A DNA stretch of 64,000 nucleotides from assembly GCA_028285685.1 (NCBI GenBank), contig JANQOR010000023.1, positions 62,001-126,000 of the forward strand. The letters are read 5' to 3'. The position numbers and the translations under genes were made by a program. A model generated the notes under the pieces. It searched no databases, had not been told where the DNA came from, and worked only from the letters and a program-made list of their open reading frames with translations. Origin of the DNA: Cyclobacteriaceae bacterium (GTDB taxonomy: Bacteria > Bacteroidota > Bacteroidia > Cytophagales > Cyclobacteriaceae). This document shows, one piece after another, positions 1-11,792 of the stretch (position 1 is the first letter of the stretch; every line of letters starts with the position of its first letter).

Positions 1-478
1 CGGCTCGCATGGCAACAGTGGCCATTTCTTCCCGGTTTAGACCTAGTCGAAACAGCTCGTTGAGTCCGTAAACGAGGCAATTTTCAAGAGCAGCGGAGGA
101 AGAAAGACCGGCTCCAACAGGGATGTTTCCAGAAAACACCAGGTTAAACCCTGCGATCTTTTTGTTGATGGCCGACAGCTCCTTGATCACTCCAAGAACG
201 TAGTTAGCCCAACTTCCCTTTTTCAAGGGCTGAAGCTTATTGGGATCTACCAGAATTTCCTCGTCATAGTCTATTGAGTAGATCGAACATTCCTTCTCTC
301 CAGATTCGGAGAAGCCGCCGACCATGTACCTGTCGATTGCCGCTGGGAGTACATACCCCTTGTGATAATCCGTGTGTTCCCCAATAATGTTGATCCTACC
401 TGGAGAGGCAACTAGAAGGGGTGCTTGATTGAACCTGGCTGTAAATTTTGATACTACTTCACTGATAAGCGTCTCCAC
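1..478 (-). CDS. galK: Galactokinase, C-terminus cut by the window edge
   Basis: GHMP-family sugar kinase that phosphorylates galactose to galactose-1-phosphate in the cytoplasm (Leloir pathway entry). About 159 codons are visible. The translated minus strand shows the galactokinase signature GRINIIGEHTDYH near residue 30 and the ATP-binding GHMP motif PVGAGLSSSAALE near residue 115, which together identify galK rather than another GHMP kinase. No ATG lies between the symporter stop (497-499) and the conserved N-terminus; the only standard start in frame is GTG at 478, so I use it, with modest certainty. It follows the symporter gene by 18 bases and is the third gene of a lacZ-symporter-galK operon. 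The usual length is about 385 aa, so more than half lies outside the window. Confidence 0.93.
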   Translation of the reverse strand, partial: METLISEVVSKFTARFNQAPLLVASPGRINIIGEHTDYHKGYVLPAAIDRYMVGGFSESGEKECSIYSIDYDEEILVDPNKLQPLKKGSWANYVLGVIKELSAINKKIAGFNLVFSGNIPVGAGLSSSAALENCLVYGLNELFRLGLNREEMATVAMRA

Positions 479-496
479 CTCTTGTGAATTTAGGGT

Positions 497-2080
497 TTAA
501 GCGAAATAAATGTATATGGCCAACACTATCATGCAAATAATTAGACCGAATAATCTGACCTGTTTCCACGGCGTGATATCCACCTCTTTCGTATAGGATT
601 GTTCATATTCGAATCTTCGTGGTTTGAGTTTTCCAATTAAGAGCATGACTGCTACATTCAATATGAAAAGAACTGCCAGGACATGGAGAAAATGTGGATA
701 TTTTTCAGCACCTACAGCTGGTTTAATCACAAATTGGCTTATTGTGTAGAGGATAACTCCAGAAAGAATACCAATTTTAGCGGCAAGTGCGGGAACATAT
801 TTGGTTAAATATCCAACGACGATAATGGTCAGAATCGGAATGCTGTAACATCCGTTTACCTCCTGCAAGTAGCCAAAAAGTCCGTCCGGGGCCTTTGCGA
901 TCAAAGGCGCAATACCCATAGAGAACAAAGCCAAGACAATCCCGAATCGTTTGCCAGACCTGACCACCTTAGCTTCATCGGCTTCCTTATTGAAGTACTG
1001 TTTGTAAATATCAAAACCAAACAATGTCACCGAACTGTTCAGGGCTGAATTGAATGAACTTAAGATCGCTCCAAAAAGCACCGCTGCGAAAAAGCCTACC
1101 AATCCAGCGGGCAGAACTTCTGTCACAAGCCTGGGATAAGCCTGGTCCGGATTATCTAACGTACCACCAAAGAGATGATAAGCAATAACTCCAGGGAGAA
1201 CGACTATTAAGGGACCAAGAATCTTGATGAAAGAAGCTAACAGTAGTCCCTTTTGACCTTCCTTGAGGTTTTTGGCGCCCAGGGCACGTTGAATGATTGC
1301 CTGGTTAGTGCCCCAGTAAAAGAGCTGAACCAGCATCATACCAGTAAAAATGGTAGAAAAAGGTACGGATGCAGACTCATCTCCTAACGACCTGAATTTT
1401 GCAGGATTGGATGTCATCAGGATGTTGATTCCGTTGAACACATTTCCATCACCTATCAATACAAGCCCGAAAATTGGAATGAGCGAACCTCCAATGATGA
1501 GGCCTACAGCGTTGATTGTATCGGAGACTGCAACGACCTTTAGCCCACCAAAGATGGCGTAGATCGATCCAACAATCCCGATTGCCCAAACCGTAGTCCA
1601 CAGGGCAGCTGTTTCGGATGTTCCGAGAAGTCGCGGAACGTCAAACATCGTATTGATGGCCAATGATCCTGAGTAAAGGACAATTGGTAGCAGTACAACC
1701 ATGTATCCGCTGAGGAAGAGTGCTGATGCAATGGTTTTTGTTGTCTTATCATATCTTCTTTCCAAGAATTGTGGAACAGTAGTCAACCCTCCTTTAAGGT
1801 ATCTGGGCAGAAGAAATATGGCGGTGACGACCATAGCAATAGCTGCCAAGGTTTCCCATGCCATAACAAGTATGCCTTCCTTGTAAGCACTTCCATTCAA
1901 ACCGACAATTTGTTCGGTAGAGAGATTTGTCAATAGGAGTGATCCTGCAATAACGACTCCCGTGAGACTACGTCCTCCAAGGAAGTAACCGTCAGCAGAA
2001 CTCTCGTTGGTTTTCCTGCTCGCGAAATAGGAGATAAGGGCCACAAGTAGAGTAAATCCTGCGAACGCTGCTAACTGCAT
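497..2080 (-). CDS. Sodium:solute symporter (SSS family), probable galactose/sugar transporter
   Basis: Inner-membrane sodium-coupled symporter of 527 aa with about 14 hydrophobic segments from residue 3 to the extreme C-terminus, the length and pattern of SGLT-type SSS transporters. Recognisable family stretches include the early NLSTEQIVGLNG segment (about residues 52-63), GGLKVVAVSDTINAVGL (about 178-194), YWGTNQAIIQRAL (about 257-269) and the AILSSFNSALNS stretch near residue 340. It starts 2 bases after the beta-galactosidase stop and is followed by galK, so galactose is the natural substrate; this is inferred from context, because SSS proteins also carry glucose, inositol, sialic acid and others. 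Transport would bring in galactose released outside the cytoplasm by the neighbouring lipoprotein enzyme. Confidence 0.9.
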   Translation of the reverse strand: MQLAAFAGFTLLVALISYFASRKTNESSADGYFLGGRSLTGVVIAGSLLLTNLSTEQIVGLNGSAYKEGILVMAWETLAAIAMVVTAIFLLPRYLKGGLTTVPQFLERRYDKTTKTIASALFLSGYMVVLLPIVLYSGSLAINTMFDVPRLLGTSETAALWTTVWAIGIVGSIYAIFGGLKVVAVSDTINAVGLIIGGSLIPIFGLVLIGDGNVFNGINILMTSNPAKFRSLGDESASVPFSTIFTGMMLVQLFYWGTNQAIIQRALGAKNLKEGQKGLLLASFIKILGPLIVVLPGVIAYHLFGGTLDNPDQAYPRLVTEVLPAGLVGFFAAVLFGAILSSFNSALNSSVTLFGFDIYKQYFNKEADEAKVVRSGKRFGIVLALFSMGIAPLIAKAPDGLFGYLQEVNGCYSIPILTIIVVGYLTKYVPALAAKIGILSGVILYTISQFVIKPAVGAEKYPHFLHVLAVLFILNVAVMLLIGKLKPRRFEYEQSYTKEVDITPWKQVRLFGLIICMIVLAIYIYFA

Positions 2081-2082
2081 AC

Positions 2083-5273
<3,191 letters not shown>

Positions 5274-5322
5274 CCCTAGCATCCTATTACTTTCAATTCT
5301 CACTAAATGTTTAATATGCAAC

Positions 5323-6324
5323 ATGATTCTTACCATAGATATCATCAACGCTATTGTTGTCTTCGCCTTGTTTTTAACCGCACTATTAATATGGATCAAG
5401 AGCAGCGATTCCAGTAAGTGGACCAGTATTTTCTTTATTGTCTGCGTGATAAGCTATGTGATCATCGAGTACGTTCCGAGTGCAATTCCCAGATACATCA
5501 TCATAGCAGGCCCCTTTCTGCTGCCATTTGCATTTTGGTTGGTTACAAAGAGTTTGTTTTCTGACCATCCATTGTCTACAGTCAAAATGCTGTCTTTTGG
5601 TATCCTTGCTCTTGCTTTTTATTATGGACTCTATTTTGCGAAAAATAGTTTTTCAGGAACCTGGAATCAGCTGACCTCACTGCTTTCCCGGACTGTTTCA
5701 CTGATGTTTGTAATTCTTGCTATTGTGGAGGCACAAAGAGGGCGAAATGCAGATTTGGTAGAGTCCAGAAGGAAAAAGAGATCCACTTTCACCTATGTAG
5801 TTAGCACGCTCTTGATATTGACCCTGCTGGCTGAATTAGGCCTATCGTACGAGGAGCAGACTTTGCCTAGGCTCCTACAACGATCAGCAATACTTCTATT
5901 CAACGCCTACTTCATTGTTGTCAACGTCAGGTGGGAGAATGCTTTTTTTTCTGCGCAATCAAAAAAGTCGGTCGTTACTGACCCCGTACTAGCTGACAAG
6001 ATTCAGTCGCTCGTGATAAATGAAAAATTGTATCGCAAAGAGGGACTCACGATCGGGCAACTATCTGAACACTTAAGCGAGCAAGAGTATAAGGTAAGAC
6101 AAACCATCAATCAACAGTTGGCTTATCGGAATTTTACTGATTACATCAATTCCTTTCGAATACAAGAAGCCAGGGAAATCCTCGCTGATCTCGAGCAGAG
6201 GGATTTGACGGTGCTGGAAATCGCCTACCGAACCGGCTTTAATTCAATTGGTCCCTTTAACAGAGCTTTCAAAAGAGCCACCGGACTTACGCCTACCACA
6301 TTCAGAGACCAGGCTTTGGCCTGA
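5323..6324 (+). CDS. AraC-family transcriptional regulator with membrane-spanning N-terminus
   Basis: 333 aa. The first about 200 residues carry six or seven hydrophobic helices (for example residues 7-25, 34-50, 55-72, 85-105, 120-135, 160-175). The C-terminus (about 235-330) is an AraC double helix-turn-helix: the first HTH is around EGLTIGQLSEHLSEQEYKVR, and the second runs through LEIAYRTGFNSIGPFNRAFK and ends in the family-typical GLTPTTFR. Membrane-embedded AraC regulators of this plan are common in Bacteroidota; they are thought to sense a signal at the membrane while binding DNA on the inside. It is transcribed divergently from the beta-galactosidase operon across a 111-base gap, which makes that operon the likely target (inference). 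A strong terminator follows directly. Confidence 0.9.
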   Translation: MILTIDIINAIVVFALFLTALLIWIKSSDSSKWTSIFFIVCVISYVIIEYVPSAIPRYIIIAGPFLLPFAFWLVTKSLFSDHPLSTVKMLSFGILALAFYYGLYFAKNSFSGTWNQLTSLLSRTVSLMFVILAIVEAQRGRNADLVESRRKKRSTFTYVVSTLLILTLLAELGLSYEEQTLPRLLQRSAILLFNAYFIVVNVRWENAFFSAQSKKSVVTDPVLADKIQSLVINEKLYRKEGLTIGQLSEHLSEQEYKVRQTINQQLAYRNFTDYINSFRIQEAREILADLEQRDLTVLEIAYRTGFNSIGPFNRAFKRATGLTPTTFRDQALA

Positions 6325-6329
6325 AAATG

Positions 6330-6353
6330 CTAGCCGATTTCAGAATCGGCTAG
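6330..6353 (+). terminator. Rho-independent terminator after the AraC gene
   Basis: A perfect 10-bp stem, CTAGCCGATT/AATCGGCTAG, closes on a four-base TCAG loop and is followed by a T-rich stretch (tattcttcatttt). It lies 5 bases after the AraC stop codon and separates that gene from the desaturase fusion downstream. Confidence 0.85.
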
Positions 6354-6417
6354 TATTCTTCATTTTAGGCGAGATTAGGTTTCTACTATCCACGTTTTTT
6401 GATCAAAATTTTAAACG

Positions 6418-7992
6418 ATGGATCCGAATCAACTCCTACAAACTTTTCAGCGTATTTTACTCACTGACTTTCTCCGCTATTTCATTCCGGCGAGCTTGGC
6501 CTTTATCCTGCTTTGGGTGCTATTAAATAGGAAGATTGCTCATCGGTTTATCCAGAAGCAGAAACCAAAAAAGGAAATGTTCTGGTTCGAGTTTAGATAC
6601 TCCATAAGTACGGTGCTGATCTTCGCCAGTATCGGACTAGGGATAGTCACATTGAAGAATTTGGGTGTGTTTGATATTTATAGTCGAATTGAAGATCATG
6701 GCTGGATCTATTTCACTTTTTCAATAATTCTAATGCTACTTTTCCATGATGCCTATTTTTACTGGACACATCGCCTGATGCATCACCCGAGGATCTTTAA
6801 ACGTGTGCATCGTGTCCATCATCTGAGTACGAACCCCTCGCCTTGGGCTGCATATTCCTTTCATCCATTTGAAGCCATTATACAAGCTCTTGTGCTTCCC
6901 ATTTTACTTTTTATCATGCCTCTCCATGGTGTGGCCATTCTGATTTTCCTGGTGTATATGATTGTCCGTAATGTTTGGGGCCATCTGGGCTATGAGTTAT
7001 TTCCCAAAAGTTTTATGCAGGCAAAATGGTTGAACTGGCACACAACCACAACGCACCATAGTATGCATCATTCCCACTCAAATAGTAACTATGGTTTGTA
7101 TTTTACATGGTGGGATAACTGGATGCGAACGACCCACAAAAACTACAAAAAATCATTTAATGAGGTGACCTCCAGGTCGAAGAAAAGAGCAGCAGTCTTG
7201 CTTTTATTGGGATTGTCATTTTCATCGAATGCTCAATCGCCTGAGGGTCATTGGATGACTTTTGATGAACGGAGTGACCAACCTCTTTCAATCATTAAGA
7301 TTTATAAGAATCTCACTGGAAACATGTATGAAGGTGTGGTTGACAGTATTATAGTGCCACCACATCTGATGGAAGACGGGGTATGCTCGATGTGCAAGGG
7401 GCAGAAGAGCGGTCAAAGAATTGTAGGAATGGAAATGCTTTGGGGCTTCCGCAAATCAGCCGATGAGTGGAAGGATGGAAAAATTCTGGATCCTGAATCA
7501 GGAGACCTGTATAGCAGTAAAATTTGGTTCGATAACGCGGACGAAATCTTCGTTCGTGGCTATGGGGGACCGTTTGATCTTTTCTACAGAACTCAAAAAT
7601 GGAGAAGAATAGAGGGTAGTAGTGACATTGAAGGAGTTTGGGAATCAATAGATGATCGGTTTTCACAGCCTCGGGCACATATTGAACTCCGTGTGATGTA
7701 TGGTGAATTAAAAGGGTTCATAAAAAAGTTTTTTTTGCTGCCACATGAAGGAAACAACCCTATATGCATCGAATGTGAAGATGAATTGAACGGAAAGCCG
7801 ATTGTGGGAATGAAAATAATGACAAACTACATTCAAAAAGGCGATCGATGGACAGGTGGATCGGTAATGGATCCGGGGAATGGGACTACATACGCTTCTT
7901 CCTTTTGGTTGGAAGGAGATGATACCTTGGTTATTCGAGGTTATTGGGGACCATTTTTCAGAACACAGCGATGGAAGAAGGTCGGCGATTAA
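6418..7992 (+). CDS. Sterol desaturase-type hydroxylase fused to two DUF2147 domains
   Basis: 524 aa in three parts. Residues 1-250 form a fatty-acid hydroxylase/sterol desaturase: four or five membrane helices and the di-iron histidine clusters HDAYFYWTHRLMHH (from H110), HRVHH (about 133) and HTTTTHHSMHH (from H208). Residues about 253-272 look like a Sec signal peptide (basic KKR, Leu-rich core, then SNAQS). Two DUF2147 repeats follow (about 277-400 and 404-524), each with the family pattern of a DP-x-G-x-x-Y turn followed by RGYxGP and RTQ-W. In other genomes DUF2147 proteins are separate exported proteins. Here the frame is open throughout, so the signal peptide would act as an extra membrane helix placing the DUF2147 part in the periplasm. 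An in-frame GTG at codon 250 could also start a separate secreted DUF2147 protein. Confidence 0.88.
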   Translation: MDPNQLLQTFQRILLTDFLRYFIPASLAFILLWVLLNRKIAHRFIQKQKPKKEMFWFEFRYSISTVLIFASIGLGIVTLKNLGVFDIYSRIEDHGWIYFTFSIILMLLFHDAYFYWTHRLMHHPRIFKRVHRVHHLSTNPSPWAAYSFHPFEAIIQALVLPILLFIMPLHGVAILIFLVYMIVRNVWGHLGYELFPKSFMQAKWLNWHTTTTHHSMHHSHSNSNYGLYFTWWDNWMRTTHKNYKKSFNEVTSRSKKRAAVLLLLGLSFSSNAQSPEGHWMTFDERSDQPLSIIKIYKNLTGNMYEGVVDSIIVPPHLMEDGVCSMCKGQKSGQRIVGMEMLWGFRKSADEWKDGKILDPESGDLYSSKIWFDNADEIFVRGYGGPFDLFYRTQKWRRIEGSSDIEGVWESIDDRFSQPRAHIELRVMYGELKGFIKKFFLLPHEGNNPICIECEDELNGKPIVGMKIMTNYIQKGDRWTGGSVMDPGNGTTYASSFWLEGDDTLVIRGYWGPFFRTQRWKKVGD

Positions 7993-8006
7993 AATTTTTT
8001 TCTATG

Positions 8007-8030
8007 ATATGTAGGTATTTACCTACATAT
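8007..8030. promoter_or_regulatory. Palindromic operator 1 of the ArsR regulator
   Basis: A perfect 11-bp inverted repeat, ATATGTAGGTA-TT-TACCTACATAT. A second copy of its core lies at 8041-8058, with centres 31 bp apart (about three helical turns). Both lie directly before the ArsR-family gene, so autoregulation is the obvious reading. The region also spans the likely promoter. Confidence 0.8.
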
Positions 8031-8040
8031 TTTATTTATT

Positions 8041-8058
8041 TGTAGGTAAATACCTACA
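8041..8058. promoter_or_regulatory. Palindromic operator 2, touching the ArsR start codon
   Basis: A perfect 8-bp inverted repeat, TGTAGGTA-AA-TACCTACA, with the same half-site as operator 1 but a complementary AA spacer. It ends one base before the ATG at 8060, leaving no room for a Shine-Dalgarno sequence. A repressor bound here would block both the transcription start region and the translation start. Confidence 0.8.
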
Positions 8059-8059
8059 T

Positions 8060-8377
8060 ATGGAAAAGCGAAGAGATGTATTTCAGGCAATTGCAGATCC
8101 AACACGGAGGGAGATCATCAATTTATTGGCGGTAAAATCGATGAACCTGAATGCGATTGCGGAAAATTTTGACACCAGCAGGCCTACCATATCGCAGCAT
8201 GTGAAGCTTTTGCAAGAGTGTGGACTGTTGGAGGTCAAAAAACAGGGACGGGAGCGCCACTGTGAAGTTCAGCTGGTCAAATTAAATGAAGTTGCGATGT
8301 GGGTGAATAAATACAAGGCGTACTGGAACAAAAAATTGGACGCCTTGGAAGACTTCTTAAACGACACTAACAAATAG
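8060..8377 (+). CDS. ArsR-family winged-helix transcriptional regulator
   Basis: 105 aa, the full length of the family. The N-terminal winged helix is clear: DPTRREIINLL at residues about 14-24, a recognition helix in TSRPTISQHVKLLQECGLL (about 53-71) and a wing with KKQGRERHCEV. No cysteine pair typical of metal-sensing ArsR proteins is present, so this is the group commonly paired with SRPBCC (AHSA1-like) proteins rather than a metal sensor. It lies 4 bases before such an SRPBCC gene. The start is fixed by the ATG right after the second palindrome. Probably an autorepressor controlling the two-gene unit. Confidence 0.92.
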   Translation: MEKRRDVFQAIADPTRREIINLLAVKSMNLNAIAENFDTSRPTISQHVKLLQECGLLEVKKQGRERHCEVQLVKLNEVAMWVNKYKAYWNKKLDALEDFLNDTNK

Positions 8378-8381
8378 AAAT

Positions 8382-8918
8382 ATGGAAAACGATCCTGGCA
8401 AAATCACCAAATACGAAGATGGGTATAAGGTGGCATTCGAACGGACTTTCAATCATGACATTCACAAGGTTTGGGAGGCCATCACAGATCCTGAAAAACT
8501 TAAGTTTTGGTTTACAGACATCATCATGGATGATTTCAAACCAGGAGGTAAGCTGACGATCTTAGACAGAGAAGAAGGTAAGAACGCCACGCATGGCGAA
8601 ATAGTGTCGATTGACCGTCCAAACCGCTTTGAGTATATCTGGGACGGAGATTTGGCGGTTTGGGAATTGTCGACGACGGACGAGGGCAAATGCAAATTGA
8701 TCTTGACCTATGGTAAGATCCATCCTGATTTTATCCTCAAAACACCAGTGGGCTGGCACTTGCTTCTTGACAGACTTGGCGGGATGCTGGGAGGAAAACA
8801 TGAAATCCTTTCATTTGGAGAAAGCACGGCAGATGAGCCTGAATTTCAGCAGATGTATGCTGTTTATAAAAAGCTTGTACTGGCAAGTTTTCCTGAATTG
8901 GATTTGTCAGACAATTGA
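8382..8918 (+). CDS. SRPBCC (AHSA1-like) domain protein
   Basis: 178 aa. The START/SRPBCC fold of the Aha1 C-terminal type is recognised from VAFERTFNHDIHKVWEAITDPEKLKFWF (N-terminal part about residues 15-42), the GG-K-L turn, and the later HGEIVSIDRPNRFEYIW strand pair. The fold forms a hydrophobic ligand cavity; no catalytic residues are known for this subgroup. No signal peptide, so it should be cytoplasmic. It forms an operon with the ArsR gene (4-base gap), a pairing seen widely in bacteria, whose ligand is not known to me. A stretch of about 100 bases without a gene follows. Confidence 0.85.
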   Translation: MENDPGKITKYEDGYKVAFERTFNHDIHKVWEAITDPEKLKFWFTDIIMDDFKPGGKLTILDREEGKNATHGEIVSIDRPNRFEYIWDGDLAVWELSTTDEGKCKLILTYGKIHPDFILKTPVGWHLLLDRLGGMLGGKHEILSFGESTADEPEFQQMYAVYKKLVLASFPELDLSDN

Positions 8919-9015
8919 GAAACCCCGTCGGATTGATGGTTGAAGATTGATTATTTACGAATCTTAATCATCCGCTGAGAATTTCTTCACCCTGTTGAAT
9001 TAACTTTCAACAAGC

Positions 9016-10167
9016 ATGGGTTTGCTGAGTTTTGATATTTGGTCTTTTTTGCTGATCGTGGGTGTTGGCCAGGGCATCATTATGTGCCTGGTGGTTCTGC
9101 GGAGAGCCTCGCCTCTATTTCTAAAGATTCTTTTGGTTCTTCTGTTGATCCTAACGGCAAATCTGGCGGAGTACCTCTTGCTTAATTCAAGGTATTATGT
9201 CTATGTAATCCACTTGATGCGTGTTACTCATCCGTTTCTATTTCTGATCGGGCCATTGTTTTATCTATTCATTAAAGCTCAGCTAGACAAAGAATTTAGG
9301 TTTTCGCTATGGAGTACTGTCCACTTAATTCCATTTTTGGCAGCTGTCGTGTATTCATACCCGTGGCTTACTGCGCCAGCTGATTTTAAGCTGTTTGTTT
9401 TTGAAAGAAGTCTACAAGCAAAGCCAGTTGGCTTTGGTATCAAAGGGTTTTTGTACCCTTTTATTCATATTCTTCAAACACTGTCATACGTGGGGTCTGC
9501 CTTTCTCTTGTTAAGAAAATTTCGAAAGACAAATACCTCAATCACCTCAATTTCACTCAGTAGATTGAAATTTCTCTTGCAATTCAATAGAGCGTTTATG
9601 ATCTATTGGAGTTTACAGATGATGGGGTTGTTTGGCATCATGATAGCACAGTATTACGTTCTCTACATTGATTATGGATTGGCGTTGCTCAATTCGCTGT
9701 TTATCCAGTTTCTGTCTTTTAGTTTGTTGCTCAGACCGGACATCATTTCGGAAGCACCACTTGTGAAGAAATACCAGGGGTCCTCACTCGGTGATGATGC
9801 ACAGCGGGAGTTGCTTCAGAAAATCACAACAGCCATAAAAGAAGATGAAATGTACCTGGATGGTGAGCTAACGCTTCAAAAATTCAGTGATACACTCCAG
9901 GTAAATAAAAACTATGTGTCACAAGTCATCAATCAAGAGTTTGGATGTGGATTTAATGACTACATCAATTCCTTTAGGGTCGAAAAGGCTCAGGAACTTT
10001 TGTTGGACCCTTCTTATGACAATATGAAACTTCTGGGAATTGCCTTTGAAACTGGCTTCAACAACAAAACCAGCTTTACACGTGTGTTCAAGAAGAAAAC
10101 CGGCGCTAGTCCTTCCGATTATCGTCAACAACTGATCTCCGCTCGGGAAAAAGTAGGGAACAATTGA
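9016..10167 (+). CDS. AraC-family regulator with seven-helix membrane N-terminus
   Basis: 383 aa. Hydrophobic helices fill residues about 8-240 (six to seven segments). The cytoplasmic C-terminus (about 265-378) is an AraC DNA-binding domain: LTLQKFSDTLQVNKNYVSQVIN is the first HTH, and the second is LLGIAFETGFNNKTSFTRVFKKKTG followed by SPSDYRQ. The conserved FNDYINSFRV linker is intact. It stands alone on the plus strand between the SRPBCC gene and the subtilase lipoprotein, with about 70-100 bases on either side. The target is not evident. The layout is the same as the regulator at 38320-39450. Confidence 0.9.
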   Translation: MGLLSFDIWSFLLIVGVGQGIIMCLVVLRRASPLFLKILLVLLLILTANLAEYLLLNSRYYVYVIHLMRVTHPFLFLIGPLFYLFIKAQLDKEFRFSLWSTVHLIPFLAAVVYSYPWLTAPADFKLFVFERSLQAKPVGFGIKGFLYPFIHILQTLSYVGSAFLLLRKFRKTNTSITSISLSRLKFLLQFNRAFMIYWSLQMMGLFGIMIAQYYVLYIDYGLALLNSLFIQFLSFSLLLRPDIISEAPLVKKYQGSSLGDDAQRELLQKITTAIKEDEMYLDGELTLQKFSDTLQVNKNYVSQVINQEFGCGFNDYINSFRVEKAQELLLDPSYDNMKLLGIAFETGFNNKTSFTRVFKKKTGASPSDYRQQLISAREKVGNN

Positions 10168-10238
10168 CGATTTGTGCCTTCTTTTCCTTGAAACAGCTCA
10201 AAATTGAATCATTACCCAAATGACTTAAATTTTTTAAA

Positions 10239-11771
10239 ATGAGGCTGTTCAAACTAACCTTTGCAATTCTACTTCTACTGCAATTCCTTTCATGTGGGGA
10301 AGATGATTCCACTGATCCAATAATGGATCCGGAGGAAATGGAAGAGGAACCCGGACCAGATCCGATCACCTTGAATGAAAGCGTTTGGGTAGATCCAACA
10401 ATCATAGGTGACGATCACACGGATCTTAGAGTACATGTGTGGTTTGAGTCTCAATTGATAGATTTCGACGATACCTATACAGCTAAATCGGCTAGCTATA
10501 CAATGGGTCGACGGGCTCTTCGGGAACAATTGATTGGAGAGTTAAAAGCACTGAACGAAGAATCCATGACGCTAGCACAAAATGCGGTCGATTCACTGAT
10601 AGCTGCGGATGTCATTCATTCTGTAGAGCCTGGTTGGATCGTGAACGGGTTCACATGCAGAATAAATGGGGGCGGGGTGGTTGCCTTAATCCATGTTCCG
10701 GGTGTTCATACGATTTTCAATTCATTTGGTCCAGGGGTAGCCTCGGTTCCAAGTGGACTATCTTTTTATACACCTTCAGGCGTTGATTTCACTTTCGATC
10801 CTGATCAGGAACAGGTTTCCTGGCACCTGGATTCGTTACGTGTTCCTAAGGTTTGGACGGAACTTGGCATCACTGGAAAGGGTGCAAAAAATGTAGTACA
10901 CGACTTTGGTTTCTCGTTCGATGTAGAACCCATCAGTGAATCGATCTATACAAACCCCGGTGAAGTTCCGGACAACAACATCGATGATGATGGAAATGGA
11001 TATGTAGACGATTATCATGGCTATGATTTTGAAAATAAAACCTCAAAGGTGAATGTGGGATCGCCTAACAATAGGGGGAGTATTCATGGGAATTCGGTTG
11101 CAACCATTATCTGCGGCAGAAAGGTGGATGGAACAGCTTATGGAGTGGCTCCGGATTCAAAGTGGGCGGCCGTTATGGGACTGAGGACCTATGCTGAAAA
11201 CATTGAGTGGGCGTTGGAGATGGGGTTCGACACCTACACTATGAGTTTTTCGATTATCGGCTTGAATGACCAAAGGGGCTACTGGCGGAAAATAACGGAG
11301 CATGCGGCTTTGTGCGGACTGTTCCTCATATCTGGTGCAGGGAACAACGGACTTGGGTCTGTCCCCCAAATAAGAACCCCTGAAGATATTCCTTTTGCGC
11401 TTTTTTGTGTGGCTGGTACTAATCAATTTGGAATTGTTCCGGCAAGTTCTAGCAATGGTCCAGTAGATTGGAATACGCATCACTACAGTGAAGGGGAGGT
11501 GTCCAAGCCTGATTTCACCACATTTAATTCTGATATCAAGAGCATAGATTCAAATGGTCAGGCGCCCATTTCGCTGAACGGCAACTCCTTTGCAGGACCA
11601 CATTTAGCGGGAGTGATTGCGCTTATGCTTGAGGCCAATCCGGATTTGAATGTGTGGGAAGTGAGAGAGATCCTGGTTAACACGTCCAAGGACATTCTCG
11701 ATGCAGGAGTAGACACTAAGACTGGACATGGTCTAATTGACGCTTATGAAGCCGTGAAAGCTGCGATGTAA
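10239..11771 (+). CDS. Subtilisin-like serine protease (S8), lipoprotein
   Basis: 510 aa. The signal peptide ends in the lipobox FLSC at residues about 17-20 and is followed by an acidic GEDD stretch, as seen in surface-exposed lipoproteins of Bacteroidota. A propeptide-like region spans about 60-190. The S8 catalytic triad is complete: Asp222 in VVHDFG, His283 in SIHGNSVA and Ser450 in LNGNSFAGPH; the oxyanion Asn lies in SGAGNNG (about residue 370). An acidic DDDGNGYVDDYHGYD stretch (about 248-262) resembles a calcium-binding loop. Unlike the subtilase at 18088-19215, this one is clearly exported. It ends 21 bases before the convergent DUF4407 gene. Substrate unknown. Confidence 0.9.
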   Translation: MRLFKLTFAILLLLQFLSCGEDDSTDPIMDPEEMEEEPGPDPITLNESVWVDPTIIGDDHTDLRVHVWFESQLIDFDDTYTAKSASYTMGRRALREQLIGELKALNEESMTLAQNAVDSLIAADVIHSVEPGWIVNGFTCRINGGGVVALIHVPGVHTIFNSFGPGVASVPSGLSFYTPSGVDFTFDPDQEQVSWHLDSLRVPKVWTELGITGKGAKNVVHDFGFSFDVEPISESIYTNPGEVPDNNIDDDGNGYVDDYHGYDFENKTSKVNVGSPNNRGSIHGNSVATIICGRKVDGTAYGVAPDSKWAAVMGLRTYAENIEWALEMGFDTYTMSFSIIGLNDQRGYWRKITEHAALCGLFLISGAGNNGLGSVPQIRTPEDIPFALFCVAGTNQFGIVPASSSNGPVDWNTHHYSEGEVSKPDFTTFNSDIKSIDSNGQAPISLNGNSFAGPHLAGVIALMLEANPDLNVWEVREILVNTSKDILDAGVDTKTGHGLIDAYEAVKAAM

Positions 11772-11792
11772 AATTTAGCCTAAGGTGTCCTT

